The notes: a model not told the origin generated them from the sequence alone. A stretch of 64,000 nucleotides of DNA from Acinetobacter lwoffii (GCF_029024105.1 NZ_CP118963.1:744001-808000); one strand, 5' to 3'. Counted from the stretch's first letter, positions 35,701 to 44,675 are shown. Numbers and translations are program-made.

Positions 35701-36837
35701 TTAATTGGCAAGTAAATTCACGAGAATCTGTTCATAAATTTCAGCCAATGGCTCTAAGTCTGCGATATCGACATGTTCATTGATCTGATGAATCGTGGCA
35801 TTTAACACCCCAAGTTCCAGCACTTGTGCACCTGTAGGCGCAATAAAGCGACCATCTGAGGTGCCACCCGAAGTGGATAGTTCGGTTTCAGTCCCTGTCA
35901 CATTCAGAATGGCGGTTTTAGCTGCATTTACCAGGTCACCGACCGGGGTCAGGAAAGGCAGGCCAGATAAAGTCCAGGAAACATCATAGTCCACACCATG
36001 ACGATCCAGAATTTCCAGTGTACGGGATTTAAGTTCTTCGGCAGTCACTTCAGTTGAATAACGCCAGTTGCACAATAGGTTCATGGTGCCGGGAACAACA
36101 TTGGTTGCGCCTGTACCTGCATTGATATTGGAAATCTGGAAGGTCGTCGCCGGGAAATATTCGTTGCCATGATCCCAGACTGTGTCGCACAGTTCAGCAA
36201 TCGCTTTAGAGGCGCTATGAATCGGATTCACGGCCAGATGCGGATAAGCCACATGACCCTGTTTGCCTTTGACTGTGAGATTGGCATTCAAAGACCCACG
36301 ACGGCCATTTTTAACAATATCACCTAGTTTGTTAGTGCTTGAAGGTTCACCAACCAGACACCACGTGATTTTCTCATTACGTGCTTCCAGTGTTTCAATC
36401 ACTTTCACCGTGCCATTAATCGACGGACCTTCTTCATCTGAAGTAATCAGGTAGGCAATTGAACCTTTATGATTCGGATATTTTTCAACAAAACGTTCTG
36501 TTGCGACTACCATGGCTGCCAAAGCCGTCTTCATATCGGCACTGCCACGACCATAAAGTTTGCCTTCACGGATTTCAGGTAAGAAAGGATCTGAGTTCCA
36601 GGCATCCAGATTCCCCGTTGGCACGACATCGGTATGGCCAGCAAAACAGAAGACCGGACCTTCTGTGCCTTTGCGTGCCCAGATATTATCTACATCTTCA
36701 AAGCGCATGGATTCAATATTGAAGCCAATCTTCTTTAAACGTTCAGCCATGATGTTCTGGCAGTCATGATCAATCGGTGTGACAGAAGGCTGACGTAATA
36801 GTTGCAGGCTTAAATCGAGGGTAGCGGAAGAGCTCAT
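35701..36837 (-). CDS. dapE: Succinyl-diaminopimelate desuccinylase
   Basis: 378 residues, standard length. The M20 peptidase signatures are intact: FAGHTDVVPTG (first zinc ligand), GRGSADMKTALAAMVVA, and SDEEGPSINGT (Glu pair). It removes the succinyl group from N-succinyl-L,L-diaminopimelate, a step in lysine and peptidoglycan synthesis. The catalytic domain is interrupted by the dimerisation lid domain around residues 180-290. It is monocistronic by spacing; no dapD neighbour here. Confidence 0.97.
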   Translation of the reverse strand: MSSSATLDLSLQLLRQPSVTPIDHDCQNIMAERLKKIGFNIESMRFEDVDNIWARKGTEGPVFCFAGHTDVVPTGNLDAWNSDPFLPEIREGKLYGRGSADMKTALAAMVVATERFVEKYPNHKGSIAYLITSDEEGPSINGTVKVIETLEARNEKITWCLVGEPSSTNKLGDIVKNGRRGSLNANLTVKGKQGHVAYPHLAVNPIHSASKAIAELCDTVWDHGNEYFPATTFQISNINAGTGATNVVPGTMNLLCNWRYSTEVTAEELKSRTLEILDRHGVDYDVSWTLSGLPFLTPVGDLVNAAKTAILNVTGTETELSTSGGTSDGRFIAPTGAQVLELGVLNATIHQINEHVDIADLEPLAEIYEQILVNLLAN

Positions 36838-36908
36838 ACGGTATTCAACAGTCGATAATTTTTTCGGTTCTATAATAGGCGAATATAGGCTTGAATGTGA
36901 ACGACTGA

Positions 36909-36942
36909 TATAAAAAAACCCTATCTGGGATAGGGTTCTGTG
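36909..36942 (-). terminator. Terminator after entericidin-like lipoprotein
   Basis: AACCCTATC and GATAGGGTT pair around TGG; on the minus strand a TTTTTTTAT tail follows. Confidence 0.8.
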
Positions 36943-36958
36943 AGCGTTTAGGAAAAAA

Positions 36959-37108
36959 CTAGTTTTGACGGATTTCGTCAGAGGTTTTTTCAGCAGTATT
37001 GGTTACCGCATCGCCAGCCTTAGACACATCTTTGCCCATGCCTTTTACGGTGTTACAGCCAGTCAATACAAAAGCCATCATTAATGAAGCAGCAAGAATT
37101 TTTTTCAT
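36959..37108 (-). CDS. Entericidin-like small lipoprotein
   Basis: A 49-residue precursor: MKKILAASLMMAFVLTGC is a lipoprotein signal with the lipidation cysteine, and the mature part NTVKGMGKDVSKAGDAVTNT matches the entericidin A/B pattern (VxGxGxDxxxAGxAI-type amphipathic helix). Three ATG codons stand in tandem at 37106-37114; the third (37108) has GGAG at the best distance. Entericidins are lipoproteins linked to stress-induced lysis in Enterobacteria; whether that applies here is unknown. Confidence 0.8.
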   Translation of the reverse strand: MKKILAASLMMAFVLTGCNTVKGMGKDVSKAGDAVTNTAEKTSDEIRQN

Positions 37109-37223
37109 CATCATCTCCGTATAATCAATAATAAAATTATTATGATGTGGGACTTAGAGTAGAAAATATACGCTCTAAAAAATATGTGGTTTTCATAGTG
37201 CTTCGGTTAATAAATGTAATGCT

Positions 37224-38099
37224 TTATAGGGGCTTATGCGATGGATGCTGGATCAGCACCGGATTGCGATACATATAAAAGTCATTGCTATCGACCTTTT
37301 TATAGAGGCCATCCGTCCACCAGATCGCAGCTGAACTGCTCGGCCGGGCTTGCGGATAAATCCATTCATGTCGTTGCAGACGATAGAAACCGTGCTGTGC
37401 AGCAGGAATATGCTGTCCCCATAAGCCCAGACGACGCTCGGTATTGATCCATGAGGGAATTGGTTGATCAGCATGATGTGTAGGCAAATATAGCTGTCCC
37501 TTGAGGACGCAATACCGTTTTTGAATGGGATGCTGCAAAGCCTCATCAAACTGGAATTGTTTTTGTGTGAAATGTTTCATTTTTCTGATTAAAGTATCGG
37601 TGCGGTTCAGGCCATACCAATGCGGCAGACTAAAATCGGCTTCGGCCAGATAATACTTCAATGCCACTTCCCAATGTTCAATTTGTCCTGTAGCAGTATT
37701 CAATAGCAGAAAATCCAGCTCACCCAAGGTCTTGGCACCCTCAATTTTTTGCAGACTATGGCCAAGCAGTCGATAGGGGTGATAAGCATCATCGAGTAAC
37801 CAGAACCAGACCAGCATTTCAAAACGCAGCCCTAAACGCGTGCTTTTTAGTTGCTGCACAAATTCGATTAATTCTTCTGGGTGCTGATCAAGAAATTCCA
37901 AGCGTGGATGATAACGGCTAAGATGTTGCTGCCAGGTTTGGCTGTCATGCAGTTCAAAACGATGTATGAGCTCAAGTTCATCTGGAACATGGGACAAGAT
38001 ATTCGGACTGCCAACAGCAAATGCCAGTTGACGCACCAGAGGATGTTGATAACGTTGCCATGCTTCTACAAGATTTTGGTTTAAATTGGAAAAGGGCAT
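37224..38099 (-). CDS. DUF1853 family protein
   Basis: 291 residues. WQRYQHPLVRQLAFAVGSPN at the N-terminus, RLGLRFEMLVWFWL and LDFLLLNTATGQIEHWEVALKYYLA in the middle are the conserved parts of DUF1853. The last of these (LGELDFLL, then EHWEVALKYYL) resembles the D-(D/E)xK core of restriction-endonuclease-like folds, which has been proposed for this family; that is inference. No signal peptide. It is divergent from the DUF454 gene. Confidence 0.8.
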   Translation of the reverse strand: MPFSNLNQNLVEAWQRYQHPLVRQLAFAVGSPNILSHVPDELELIHRFELHDSQTWQQHLSRYHPRLEFLDQHPEELIEFVQQLKSTRLGLRFEMLVWFWLLDDAYHPYRLLGHSLQKIEGAKTLGELDFLLLNTATGQIEHWEVALKYYLAEADFSLPHWYGLNRTDTLIRKMKHFTQKQFQFDEALQHPIQKRYCVLKGQLYLPTHHADQPIPSWINTERRLGLWGQHIPAAQHGFYRLQRHEWIYPQARPSSSAAIWWTDGLYKKVDSNDFYMYRNPVLIQHPSHKPL

Positions 38100-38186
38100 A
38101 GTACAACCTGTGAAAAGTGCAGAAATACAACGGACAGTATCGGAAAACGCTTTATACTACCTGAATTCTGCGGCTAGGGTTGATGT

Positions 38187-38669
38187 ATGAAAGTGTTGTT
38201 TTGGCGAAGTCTGGTGGTGCTGTTTGTGATCCTGGGCTTTATCGGTGCAATCCTGCCGGGTATGCCAACAACGGTCTTTTTGATTCTGGCCGCCTGGGCC
38301 TCATCCAAAGGCTGGCCACAAATGGATGACTGGTTATTGAATCATCCCAAATATGGTCCGACCTTAAGAGATTGGCGTGCCCACGGTACTGTACCGCGTA
38401 AGGCCAAATGGCTGGCCAGTATCATGATGCTGATCAGCGGGATCATCATGCTGTTTACTACTGCACCCTTGGCCGTAAAAGCCTTTACCAATATTACGAT
38501 GCTGATCGTCGCGATCTGGTTATGGCGACGCCCTGAACCGAATCAGATCCTTATTCAGCAAAATACAGTTGACCCAGAAAAGACAGATCTACCAACAGCG
38601 CCATCTGAAGATAATCAGTTAAACCCTATAAAGCCAAATAAAATAGAGTCTGAGAATAACAAGTCATGA
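38187..38669 (+). CDS. DUF454 (YbaN-like) inner-membrane protein
   Basis: 160 residues. N-terminal membrane helices (about 7-36) carry the family wording GFIGAILPGMPTTVFLILAA, followed by WASSKGWPQMDDWLLNHPKYGP and two more membrane spans. The C-terminal 50 residues are hydrophilic (rich in Pro, Glu and Asn) and probably cytoplasmic. Its stop overlaps the start of the transpeptidase gene by four bases (ATGA), so the two are translationally coupled. Function unknown. Confidence 0.85.
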   Translation: MKVLFWRSLVVLFVILGFIGAILPGMPTTVFLILAAWASSKGWPQMDDWLLNHPKYGPTLRDWRAHGTVPRKAKWLASIMMLISGIIMLFTTAPLAVKAFTNITMLIVAIWLWRRPEPNQILIQQNTVDPEKTDLPTAPSEDNQLNPIKPNKIESENNKS

Positions 38670-39199
38670 ATACCTTGCATCTGGATCAAGCCGATATCCT
38701 GATTGATCTTGCCCAACAAAAACTGTATCTGCCCCGTCTAAACAAGCAATATCTGATTTCCAGTGGCAAAAATGGCATTGGTGAAACTGAAAATAGTGGC
38801 AAGACTCCTCGTGGCTGGCACAAGATTGCTGAAAAGTTTGGTCAGAATGCTCCCTTAAATAGTGTATTTGTCGCACGTCAGGCGACGGGTGAAATTTATA
38901 ATCCCCAATTGGCGGCAGAATTCCCGCAGCGGGACTGGATCCTGACGCGCATTTTATGGCTGAGTGGCCTTGAAGCGGGTTTTAATCAAGGCGAGGGCTG
39001 CGATACCTATCAGCGTTATATCTATATTCATGGCACCCCAGAAACCGAAAACATGGGAGAGCCGCTGTCGCACGGCTGTATCCGTATGCGTAATCCGGAA
39101 GTCGCTGAATTATTTGACCTGATCAGTGAAGATGCACTGGTCTATATTTCAGAACAGGCATTAGATCTGGGCAGGCTGAATGTTTCGAAAAGCGAATAA
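38666..39199 (+). CDS. L,D-transpeptidase family protein (YkuD domain)
   Basis: 177 residues. The catalytic motif HGTPETENMGEPLSHGCIRM contains the conserved His and the nucleophile Cys of the YkuD fold. The N-terminus has no signal peptide or membrane segment that I can see, which is unusual for enzymes that cross-link peptidoglycan in the periplasm; export may depend on a route not visible here, or the protein may act on a cytoplasmic substrate. Coupled by ATGA overlap with the upstream DUF454 gene. Confidence 0.88.
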   Translation: MNTLHLDQADILIDLAQQKLYLPRLNKQYLISSGKNGIGETENSGKTPRGWHKIAEKFGQNAPLNSVFVARQATGEIYNPQLAAEFPQRDWILTRILWLSGLEAGFNQGEGCDTYQRYIYIHGTPETENMGEPLSHGCIRMRNPEVAELFDLISEDALVYISEQALDLGRLNVSKSE

Positions 39200-39632
39200 A
39201 AGTTAGATTTTAAGATTATGTGAAAATGGTTTTGTTTTTATGGACTGAATCTGCTTGGTGGAGACAGCAGAAAAGATTGATTAATCTGATCCAGATGGTA
39301 TTTTTATCGCATGGAATGGGTTAAATGATTATTTGAAGTTTAGATTTACTGGCATTTTCTGAATAAAAATAAATGACAGTTGAAAGATTACATGAACACA
39401 ACGTCGAGTATTTTAAAGCTTTGTATAATCCTTAATCAGAATTGGAATATGTCGTGTGGTTAGACTGAAACTTCGCAGGGTAAAACACAAAATTTCGCTT
39501 CAATTTTCATTTTGAAAATTAAAAAATTTCGGTAGAGACTTAAAAAATAAACAAAAAGTGTTGTTTTTTTTAACAAACAACCTATTTTTTAATCACTCAC
39601 ACCTAAAAAGTGGAAAACATTCCGAAAAGCGT
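39200..39632. other. AT-rich region upstream of the tRNA operon
   Basis: No gene seen. An inverted repeat AATTTTCA/TGAAAATT with a 3-base loop lies at 39502-39520, and AAATTTCG occurs on both sides of it. It could be an upstream activating (UP-type) region for the strong tRNA promoter. Confidence 0.4.
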
Positions 39633-39660
39633 TTGACAGGCTGTGCAGATTCTCTATAAT
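39633..39660 (+). promoter_or_regulatory. Near-consensus sigma-70 promoter of the tRNA operon
   Basis: A perfect TTGACA (39633-39638) and a perfect TATAAT (39655-39660) are separated by 16 bases, with a C-rich start region (GCACCC) just downstream. It lies about 32 bases before the first tRNA-Val gene. Confidence 0.92.
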
Positions 39661-39692
39661 GCACCCATCAAACGATGATAGACGTTTAGAAA

Positions 39693-39768
39693 GGGCGCTT
39701 AGCTCAGTTGGTAGAGCGTCTGCCTTACAAGCAGAATGTCGGCGGTTCGATCCCGTCAGCGCCCACCA
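39693..39768 (+). tRNA. tRNA-Val (UAC), copy 1
   Basis: 76 bases with encoded CCA. The anticodon loop CTTACAA gives UAC, and the acceptor stem GGGCGCT pairs with AGCGCCC. First of eight tRNA genes. Confidence 0.97.
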
Positions 39769-39796
39769 AGCTCTTTCATGTTGAGACCTTATAGTT

Positions 39797-39873
39797 GCAG
39801 CGGTAGTTCAGTTGGTTAGAATACCGGCCTGTCACGCCGGGGGTCGCGGGTTCGAGCCCCGTCCGCTGCGCCA
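39797..39873 (+). tRNA. tRNA-Asp (GUC), copy 1
   Basis: 77 bases with encoded CCA. The anticodon loop CTGTCAC gives GUC, held by stem CCGGC/GCCGG; the acceptor stem is GCAGCGG/CCGCTGC. Confidence 0.97.
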
Positions 39874-39921
39874 CTTTAAGATCTTGATTTTCGTTTGCCA
39901 CAATAGCGACATTGTGTAAAT

Positions 39922-39998
39922 GCAGCGGTAGTTCAGTTGGTTAGAATATCGGCCTGTCACGCCGAGGGTCGCGGGTTCGAGCCCCGTCCGCTGCGCCA
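39922..39998 (+). tRNA. tRNA-Asp (GUC), copy 2, variant anticodon stem
   Basis: 77 bases. It differs from the other Asp copies by a paired change in the anticodon stem: TCGGC/GCCGA in place of CCGGC/GCCGG, so pairing is kept (C-G replaced by U-A at the stem base). Confidence 0.97.
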
Positions 39999-40019
39999 TT
40001 TATACGATAGACCTTTTGA

Positions 40020-40095
40020 GGGCGCTTAGCTCAGTTGGTAGAGCGTCTGCCTTACAAGCAGAATGTCGGCGGTTCGATCCCGTCAGCGCCCACCA
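40020..40095 (+). tRNA. tRNA-Val (UAC), copy 2
   Basis: 76 bases, identical by eye to copy 1, with encoded CCA. Confidence 0.97.
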
Positions 40096-40109
40096 GATTC
40101 TTTTGCGAT

Positions 40110-40186
40110 GCAGCGGTAGTTCAGTTGGTTAGAATACCGGCCTGTCACGCCGGGGGTCGCGGGTTCGAGCCCCGTCCGCTGCGCCA
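40110..40186 (+). tRNA. tRNA-Asp (GUC), copy 3
   Basis: 77 bases, identical by eye to copy 1, placed 14 bases after the preceding Val gene. Confidence 0.97.
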
Positions 40187-40255
40187 TTTCAAAAGAAATT
40201 AAATTGAGGTCCCTGAGCCTGAATTTAATAAACTAAAGATTGACACTCTTTATCA

Positions 40256-40331
40256 GGGCGCTTAGCTCAGTTGGTAGAGCGTCTGCCTTACAAGCAGAAT
40301 GTCGGCGGTTCGATCCCGTCAGCGCCCACCA
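40256..40331 (+). tRNA. tRNA-Val (UAC), copy 3
   Basis: 76 bases, identical by eye to the other Val copies. Confidence 0.97.
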
Positions 40332-40343
40332 GATTCTTACGAT

Positions 40344-40420
40344 GCAGCGGTAGTTCAGTTGGTTAGAATACCGGCCTGTCACGCCGGGGGTCGCGGGTTC
40401 GAGCCCCGTCCGCTGCGCCA
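40344..40420 (+). tRNA. tRNA-Asp (GUC), copy 4
   Basis: 77 bases, identical by eye to copies 1 and 3. The spacer before it (AGATTCTTACGAT) resembles the one before copy 3, which suggests that the Val-Asp pair was duplicated as a unit. Confidence 0.97.
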
Positions 40421-40525
40421 TCTTAAGATGAAAAGCTTGGATTCCTGAGATCTGAGTTTTCAAGATACCAAGACTATATTCCTTGTTGGTCTTGCGTCAT
40501 TTAAAACAACGTTGTTGTTTTCTCA

Positions 40526-40601
40526 GGGCGCTTAGCTCAGTTGGTAGAGCGTCTGCCTTACAAGCAGAATGTCGGCGGTTCGATCCCGTCAGCGCCCACC
40601 A
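40526..40601 (+). tRNA. tRNA-Val (UAC), copy 4
   Basis: 76 bases, identical by eye to the other Val copies, the last tRNA of the array. The 105-base spacer before it is the longest in the array. Confidence 0.97.
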
Positions 40602-40673
40602 TATCTTCTTGCTTCAACTCTATTTATTCCTTAGAATCTGATTGTATTATAATAATATTAAGATTTCACGACC

Positions 40674-41135
40674 ATGAGAAATCCCTATCAGCGCAAAGCC
40701 GCGACCAAATCCCAAAAAACTGCTTTCGATCCTCAACAGCTTTATAAGCAATATATTGAAGCCATTGTTGCTAATGCTGGCATTTTTGCACTCTATCAGG
40801 ATGGGTGGGCCTTATGTGCCACGCCGACCGGACAACGCGCATTTGCCTGTTGGCAAAGTAAAGGTCTGGCTCGACTGTTGATTAAAGACAATTGGGAAAA
40901 TTACGAGATTCAGGAAATTGGTCTCAAGGATTTTGTAGAGAAAGTCATTCCCTTTTTACGTCAGGAAAGTACCATTGTTTCGCTTGACCTGACCCCGGAA
41001 GGGCAGAATATTCTGGTGGCACCGGAAAAATTATTACTTGATATTAAAAATTATCTGTATCAGATCTATGTACAAAAGCCGGAACTGTTTAAAAATCCGG
41101 ATATGCCTTTGCCTAGGCAGATCCGTTTAAATTAA
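40674..41135 (+). CDS. DUF2750 domain protein
   Basis: 153 residues. The first 35 residues are basic. LYQDGWALCATPTGQRAFACWQ and ARLLIKDNWENYEIQEIGLKDFVEKVIPFL, read in parts, follow the DUF2750 pattern (W..C....G....P.W, then a helix). No signal peptide. A cytoplasmic protein of unknown role. It lies 72 bases after the last tRNA gene without a visible terminator between, so it may receive read-through from the strong tRNA promoter. Confidence 0.8.
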   Translation: MRNPYQRKAATKSQKTAFDPQQLYKQYIEAIVANAGIFALYQDGWALCATPTGQRAFACWQSKGLARLLIKDNWENYEIQEIGLKDFVEKVIPFLRQESTIVSLDLTPEGQNILVAPEKLLLDIKNYLYQIYVQKPELFKNPDMPLPRQIRLN

Positions 41136-41160
41136 ATTTATTGTTTTTAAAACAGCTTGT

Positions 41161-41955
41161 TTATTGGAACAATGAATATTCATTCAGTAGCCAGCCACTT
41201 ATCAAAGCAAAATATTCGCGTAACCAGGAATTATAGCGAACATTCTGGGGTGTGCTGGCACTCAGGCTGATGACTTGTTGATAACCCTGATGTCTGGCAA
41301 TGGCACGGGCACGAGGGCTATGAAAATCGCTAGTGACAATCGCAATGGGCTCATTTCGATCAATATGTTGCTGTTTTAGGATTGCCTGAGAATATTGCAG
41401 GTTCTGTTGGGTACTTCTGCTTTGATCTTCTAAGCTAATGGGGTTTTTGAGCTGCGGATAGTTCGTGTAGATATAACTTTGCATGACTTCAGCTTCGCTC
41501 TGTCTCTCCCGGAAATTTCGTCCACCGGTCATAATGATTAAAGTATTTGGATATCGTTCTGCATATTTTGCTGCGGTATCCAGACGATTTTTTAAGATGG
41601 GTGAGGGCTGACCCTGATTAATGCCACTGCCTAATACTAAAATCGCTGCAGCAGGTCGTGCCGGAATATTCGGGTTGATTGACATCTGGATATAAACAAA
41701 GAAAGCCGCGACACTGATTATCCAGAATAAAAATCCGCCCCAGAGACTGTTCCAGAACAAGGTTCTAAATCGGGAATTCTGTTTCCAGCGCTGAATAGAT
41801 GAAAAAAATAAGGCGTACAGGATGAGTGCCACCCCAATGAAGATCGACAGGGCAATAGCAAAATGCCTCTGACCTTGGCTCAGTAACCAGACGCTATTGA
41901 TACATAGGATCAAGCCAAAGATCAGGCTAAGACTTCGTTTAAGTTGATTGAGCAT
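41161..41955 (-). CDS. YdcF/SanA-like DUF218 membrane protein
   Basis: 264 residues. Three membrane segments (about 8-26, 32-52 and 70-93) are followed by a periplasmic DUF218 domain: AAILVLGSGINQGQPSP, then RLDTAAKYAERYPNTLIIMTGG and SRSTQQNLQYSQAIL, ending with IVTSDFHSPRARAIARHQG. The family includes ElyC and SanA, linked to cell-envelope integrity. It is convergent with the DUF2750 gene with only 25 bases between. Substrate unknown. Confidence 0.85.
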   Translation of the reverse strand: MLNQLKRSLSLIFGLILCINSVWLLSQGQRHFAIALSIFIGVALILYALFFSSIQRWKQNSRFRTLFWNSLWGGFLFWIISVAAFFVYIQMSINPNIPARPAAAILVLGSGINQGQPSPILKNRLDTAAKYAERYPNTLIIMTGGRNFRERQSEAEVMQSYIYTNYPQLKNPISLEDQSRSTQQNLQYSQAILKQQHIDRNEPIAIVTSDFHSPRARAIARHQGYQQVISLSASTPQNVRYNSWLREYFALISGWLLNEYSLFQ

Positions 41956-42005
41956 CCAGGGTTCCTTTTTTCTTATTCATATTCTTATTATTGCTTTTGC
42001 ATCTT

Positions 42006-42040
42006 CAATAAAAACCGGGCCATTAAGCCCGGTTTTTAGC
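42006..42040 (-). terminator. Terminator after the PepSY-flavoreductase gene
   Basis: AAAACCGGGC and GCCCGGTTTT form a perfect 10-bp stem with a 6-base loop and A/T runs on both sides. It lies 14 bases beyond the stop codon of the minus-strand gene at 42054. Confidence 0.88.
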
Positions 42041-42053
42041 ATATCAGGTTATC

Positions 42054-44675
42054 TTAATATACATCACGGCGATAACGTCCATCCAGACGTAATTGATCTA
42101 GCATTGTTTCACCGAGAATCTCGGTCAGGGCCTGATCCACATCGCTGGCCATACCATTGATGCTACCACAAACATAAATCACCGCACCTTGTGCAATCCA
42201 GGCTTTTAGTTCTTCAGCCTGTTCACGCAGTTTATGGTGTACATAGACTTTTTCCTGTTGGTCGCGAGAGAATGCAAGATCGAGACGCTTCAGGGTTCCC
42301 ATTTGCAGCCAGGCCTGAATAGTTTCTTCAAAGAAGAAGTCATGTTCACGCTGACGTTCACCGAAAATCAGCCAGTTCTGGCTATAGTCCTGACGGTTAC
42401 GCGCACTGAGCAGACTTAATAGTCCAGCAATACCGGTACCATTACCAATACAGATAATTGGGCGGTTGTCATCAATCAGGTGGAAAGATTCATTGTTGCG
42501 AATACGCAGTGCAATGGGCGCATTGAGAGCCGCATGCTGGGTCAGCCAGCCTGAACCCAGACCGAGATTACCATTCGTGTCGGTTTGCTGACGTACCACC
42601 AGACGTAAAACTTGCTGACTTGGAATACTGGCAATCGAGTATTCACGTGTTGCCAAAGTCGGTAATTGCGTGAGGAGCTGATCCAGAGAATCAAAAGGTT
42701 CAGCCTGAGTCAGATCACGATCCCAGAGGGCCTGTTCAATATTCTGTTGCATAGAAGGTACTTGTGTACCGGCTGTAATCTGGTGCTTTTGCATAAATGC
42801 ATGAATATGTTCTGGGCTATTCCCTGGTTGAACCTCTGCAATATCACCTGCTTGCCAGACGGCTTCATGCTCAGGGGTCAGTTCGATATTGAAGGCAGGC
42901 GCACCCAGACTACCCGGATTGAGGACTTCACGTTTACTCAAACTCCAGTGATCAAAGGTCTTATCGATACTCATCGCTTGTAGCTCAAGTCGAGTGACTT
43001 GTGCCAGTGCAGTATTCCATTGCTGGATATGCTCGTTATTGGCATTGTCGACTTCAATTGTATTGAATAGCTGCTGGGCACCATTCTGTTTTAACCACTG
43101 ATCAATACGGTGACCAAAACTGCAATAGCTGTCTGGATATTCCTGAGAACCTAAGGCCAATACAGCATAACTTAAATGACTGAGATCAGCTTGAGCAGAC
43201 AGGATTTTTTTCTCAAAAGAAGAAGCCAGATCCGGTGCTTCGCCCGTGCCATAGGTACTGGCAACAAATAATACCTGTTCAGTTTGCTGTAAATCGGCAA
43301 GCGTCAGCTGTTGTACCGGCTTGACGGTTACCGGTTGACGCGCTTCCTGCAGGGCAGTTGCTGTACGCCAAGCCAGCTGCTCAGAAACCCCTGTTTGTGA
43401 CGCATACGCGATGAGCCACGGTTTGGAATTTTCATCTAGGTTTACTAAAGTCGCACCCTGACGTGCTGCCAGCGTTAAGCGTTTCTGTTTGCGACGTTTC
43501 AGATAGAGCATCCAGCCGGTTACGAAGAATAACGGCATCAACAAGGCTGCGACCATGGCAAAGAACTGGTAGATCGGGCCGAAGAAGCTGCCACGATGTA
43601 CCGGTAACATGCTACTCATGATCTTTTCATTGAACTTTTTGTCTTCATACAGCTCGACTTCGGTAAATTCAGCTGTCCGGTAATTATAAGTGGCACTGTT
43701 TCGTGCACGTTCATGTTGAGCGATCGGATCGACGAAGTTCAGTTGCATTTCGCCATCCGGTTTTTTCGGAAGGTTAAACGTTACGGTAGAATACTTATCT
43801 GAAAATTCATTGTTAAAGCCAATCCAGCTCTGCTCTAATGCACGGACAGTAGCTTCAGGGCTGAGACCTTCACGGCCTTCACCACCAGCACCGCGTTCGC
43901 CACCTTGGCCTCGTACTTCACCTTCGGCACGCGGACCACGTTCACCGCCTGGACGTCCTTCACCACGGTTATTGCCGGCATTGGCCTGCATTTCCGGTTG
44001 CGGGCGTTCCACACCCAGCACTTTAAACATGCCATTGCGCCACCAGTCATAAGACCAGTACAGACCGGTACAGGCCAGAATCAGGTAGAAAATCACCACC
44101 CAGGTTCCCACAACAGCGTGCAGATCCCAGATAAAATTACGGCCTTTCAGTTGAGGTTTTACAAAGAACCATTGCTTGATCGAATGACGTTTCGGCCAGC
44201 GCAGGTACAGACCTGACAAGACAAAAAAGATCAGCATCAGGGTACAGGCACCGGTAATCTGCTTACCCACCGGACCAACCGTCAAATTACGATGCAGTTG
44301 CTGAACAAACTGGAAAAATTCCCGACCCTTAATCTCTGGCAAGACTTCCGCAGTATACGGGTTGATCATAATGTTCTGGCCACGCCGTGCGCCTTCTTTG
44401 GCAACATTCACGGTACTCGAAGCACTTGGATCTTGTACTACGGTAATACTGTTGATCTTCATGTCAGGCGCAGTACGGTTAAAGTGCTGATACAGCTCGG
44501 CAGGCGTGAGTTTGTCACGTTGCTGAACCTGAACCGTATAACTGTCGCTATTCATCCATTTTAATATTTGTTGTTCATAGGAATAGATTGCGCCAGTGAC
44601 CCCCATTATCGAGAGGATTAAACCTGCTGTAATCCCCAGAAACCAGTGGATTTGGAAAAATGTCTTTTTAAACAT
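42054..44675 (-). CDS. PepSY-TM / sulfite reductase flavoprotein fusion, probable ferric-siderophore reductase
   Basis: About 873 residues. The N-terminal half is a PepSY-associated membrane domain with helices at about 10-32, 150-172, 200-222 and 360-385. A flavodoxin-like domain starts at KPWLIAYASQTGVSEQLA and includes VASTYGTGEAPDLASSF; then come an FAD-binding domain and an NADPH-binding region (PIICIGNGTGIAGLLSLL, later VYVCGSINGMASDV). Electrons would pass from NADPH through FAD and FMN to a periplasmic acceptor, most likely ferric siderophore. Between helices 3 and 4 lies a Gly/Arg/Glu-rich low-complexity loop (RGEGRPGGERGPRAEGE and on). The start at 44675 is taken as MFKKTFFQIHW; upstream codons are promoter sequence with a Fur-like box. 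Confidence 0.88.
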   Translation of the reverse strand: MFKKTFFQIHWFLGITAGLILSIMGVTGAIYSYEQQILKWMNSDSYTVQVQQRDKLTPAELYQHFNRTAPDMKINSITVVQDPSASSTVNVAKEGARRGQNIMINPYTAEVLPEIKGREFFQFVQQLHRNLTVGPVGKQITGACTLMLIFFVLSGLYLRWPKRHSIKQWFFVKPQLKGRNFIWDLHAVVGTWVVIFYLILACTGLYWSYDWWRNGMFKVLGVERPQPEMQANAGNNRGEGRPGGERGPRAEGEVRGQGGERGAGGEGREGLSPEATVRALEQSWIGFNNEFSDKYSTVTFNLPKKPDGEMQLNFVDPIAQHERARNSATYNYRTAEFTEVELYEDKKFNEKIMSSMLPVHRGSFFGPIYQFFAMVAALLMPLFFVTGWMLYLKRRKQKRLTLAARQGATLVNLDENSKPWLIAYASQTGVSEQLAWRTATALQEARQPVTVKPVQQLTLADLQQTEQVLFVASTYGTGEAPDLASSFEKKILSAQADLSHLSYAVLALGSQEYPDSYCSFGHRIDQWLKQNGAQQLFNTIEVDNANNEHIQQWNTALAQVTRLELQAMSIDKTFDHWSLSKREVLNPGSLGAPAFNIELTPEHEAVWQAGDIAEVQPGNSPEHIHAFMQKHQITAGTQVPSMQQNIEQALWDRDLTQAEPFDSLDQLLTQLPTLATREYSIASIPSQQVLRLVVRQQTDTNGNLGLGSGWLTQHAALNAPIALRIRNNESFHLIDDNRPIICIGNGTGIAGLLSLLSARNRQDYSQNWLIFGERQREHDFFFEETIQAWLQMGTLKRLDLAFSRDQQEKVYVHHKLREQAEELKAWIAQGAVIYVCGSINGMASDVDQALTEILGETMLDQLRLDGRYRRDVY

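Noticed and set aside
40233..40463. Minus-strand ORF of 76 codons
   Set aside because: It lies across three tRNA genes and reads their antisense; a known false positive.
39693..40601. CRISPR array, because of repeated units with spacers
   Set aside because: The repeats are complete tRNA genes with cloverleaf pairing and encoded CCA.
39633..40601. Prophage or island integrated at the tRNA genes
   Set aside because: No integrase, no repeated tRNA end fragment and only core-type genes on both sides.
43835..44052. ORFs rich in Pro/Arg/Ser on both frames near 43.9 kb
   Set aside because: They are shadows of the Gly/Arg-rich loop of the flavoreductase gene.
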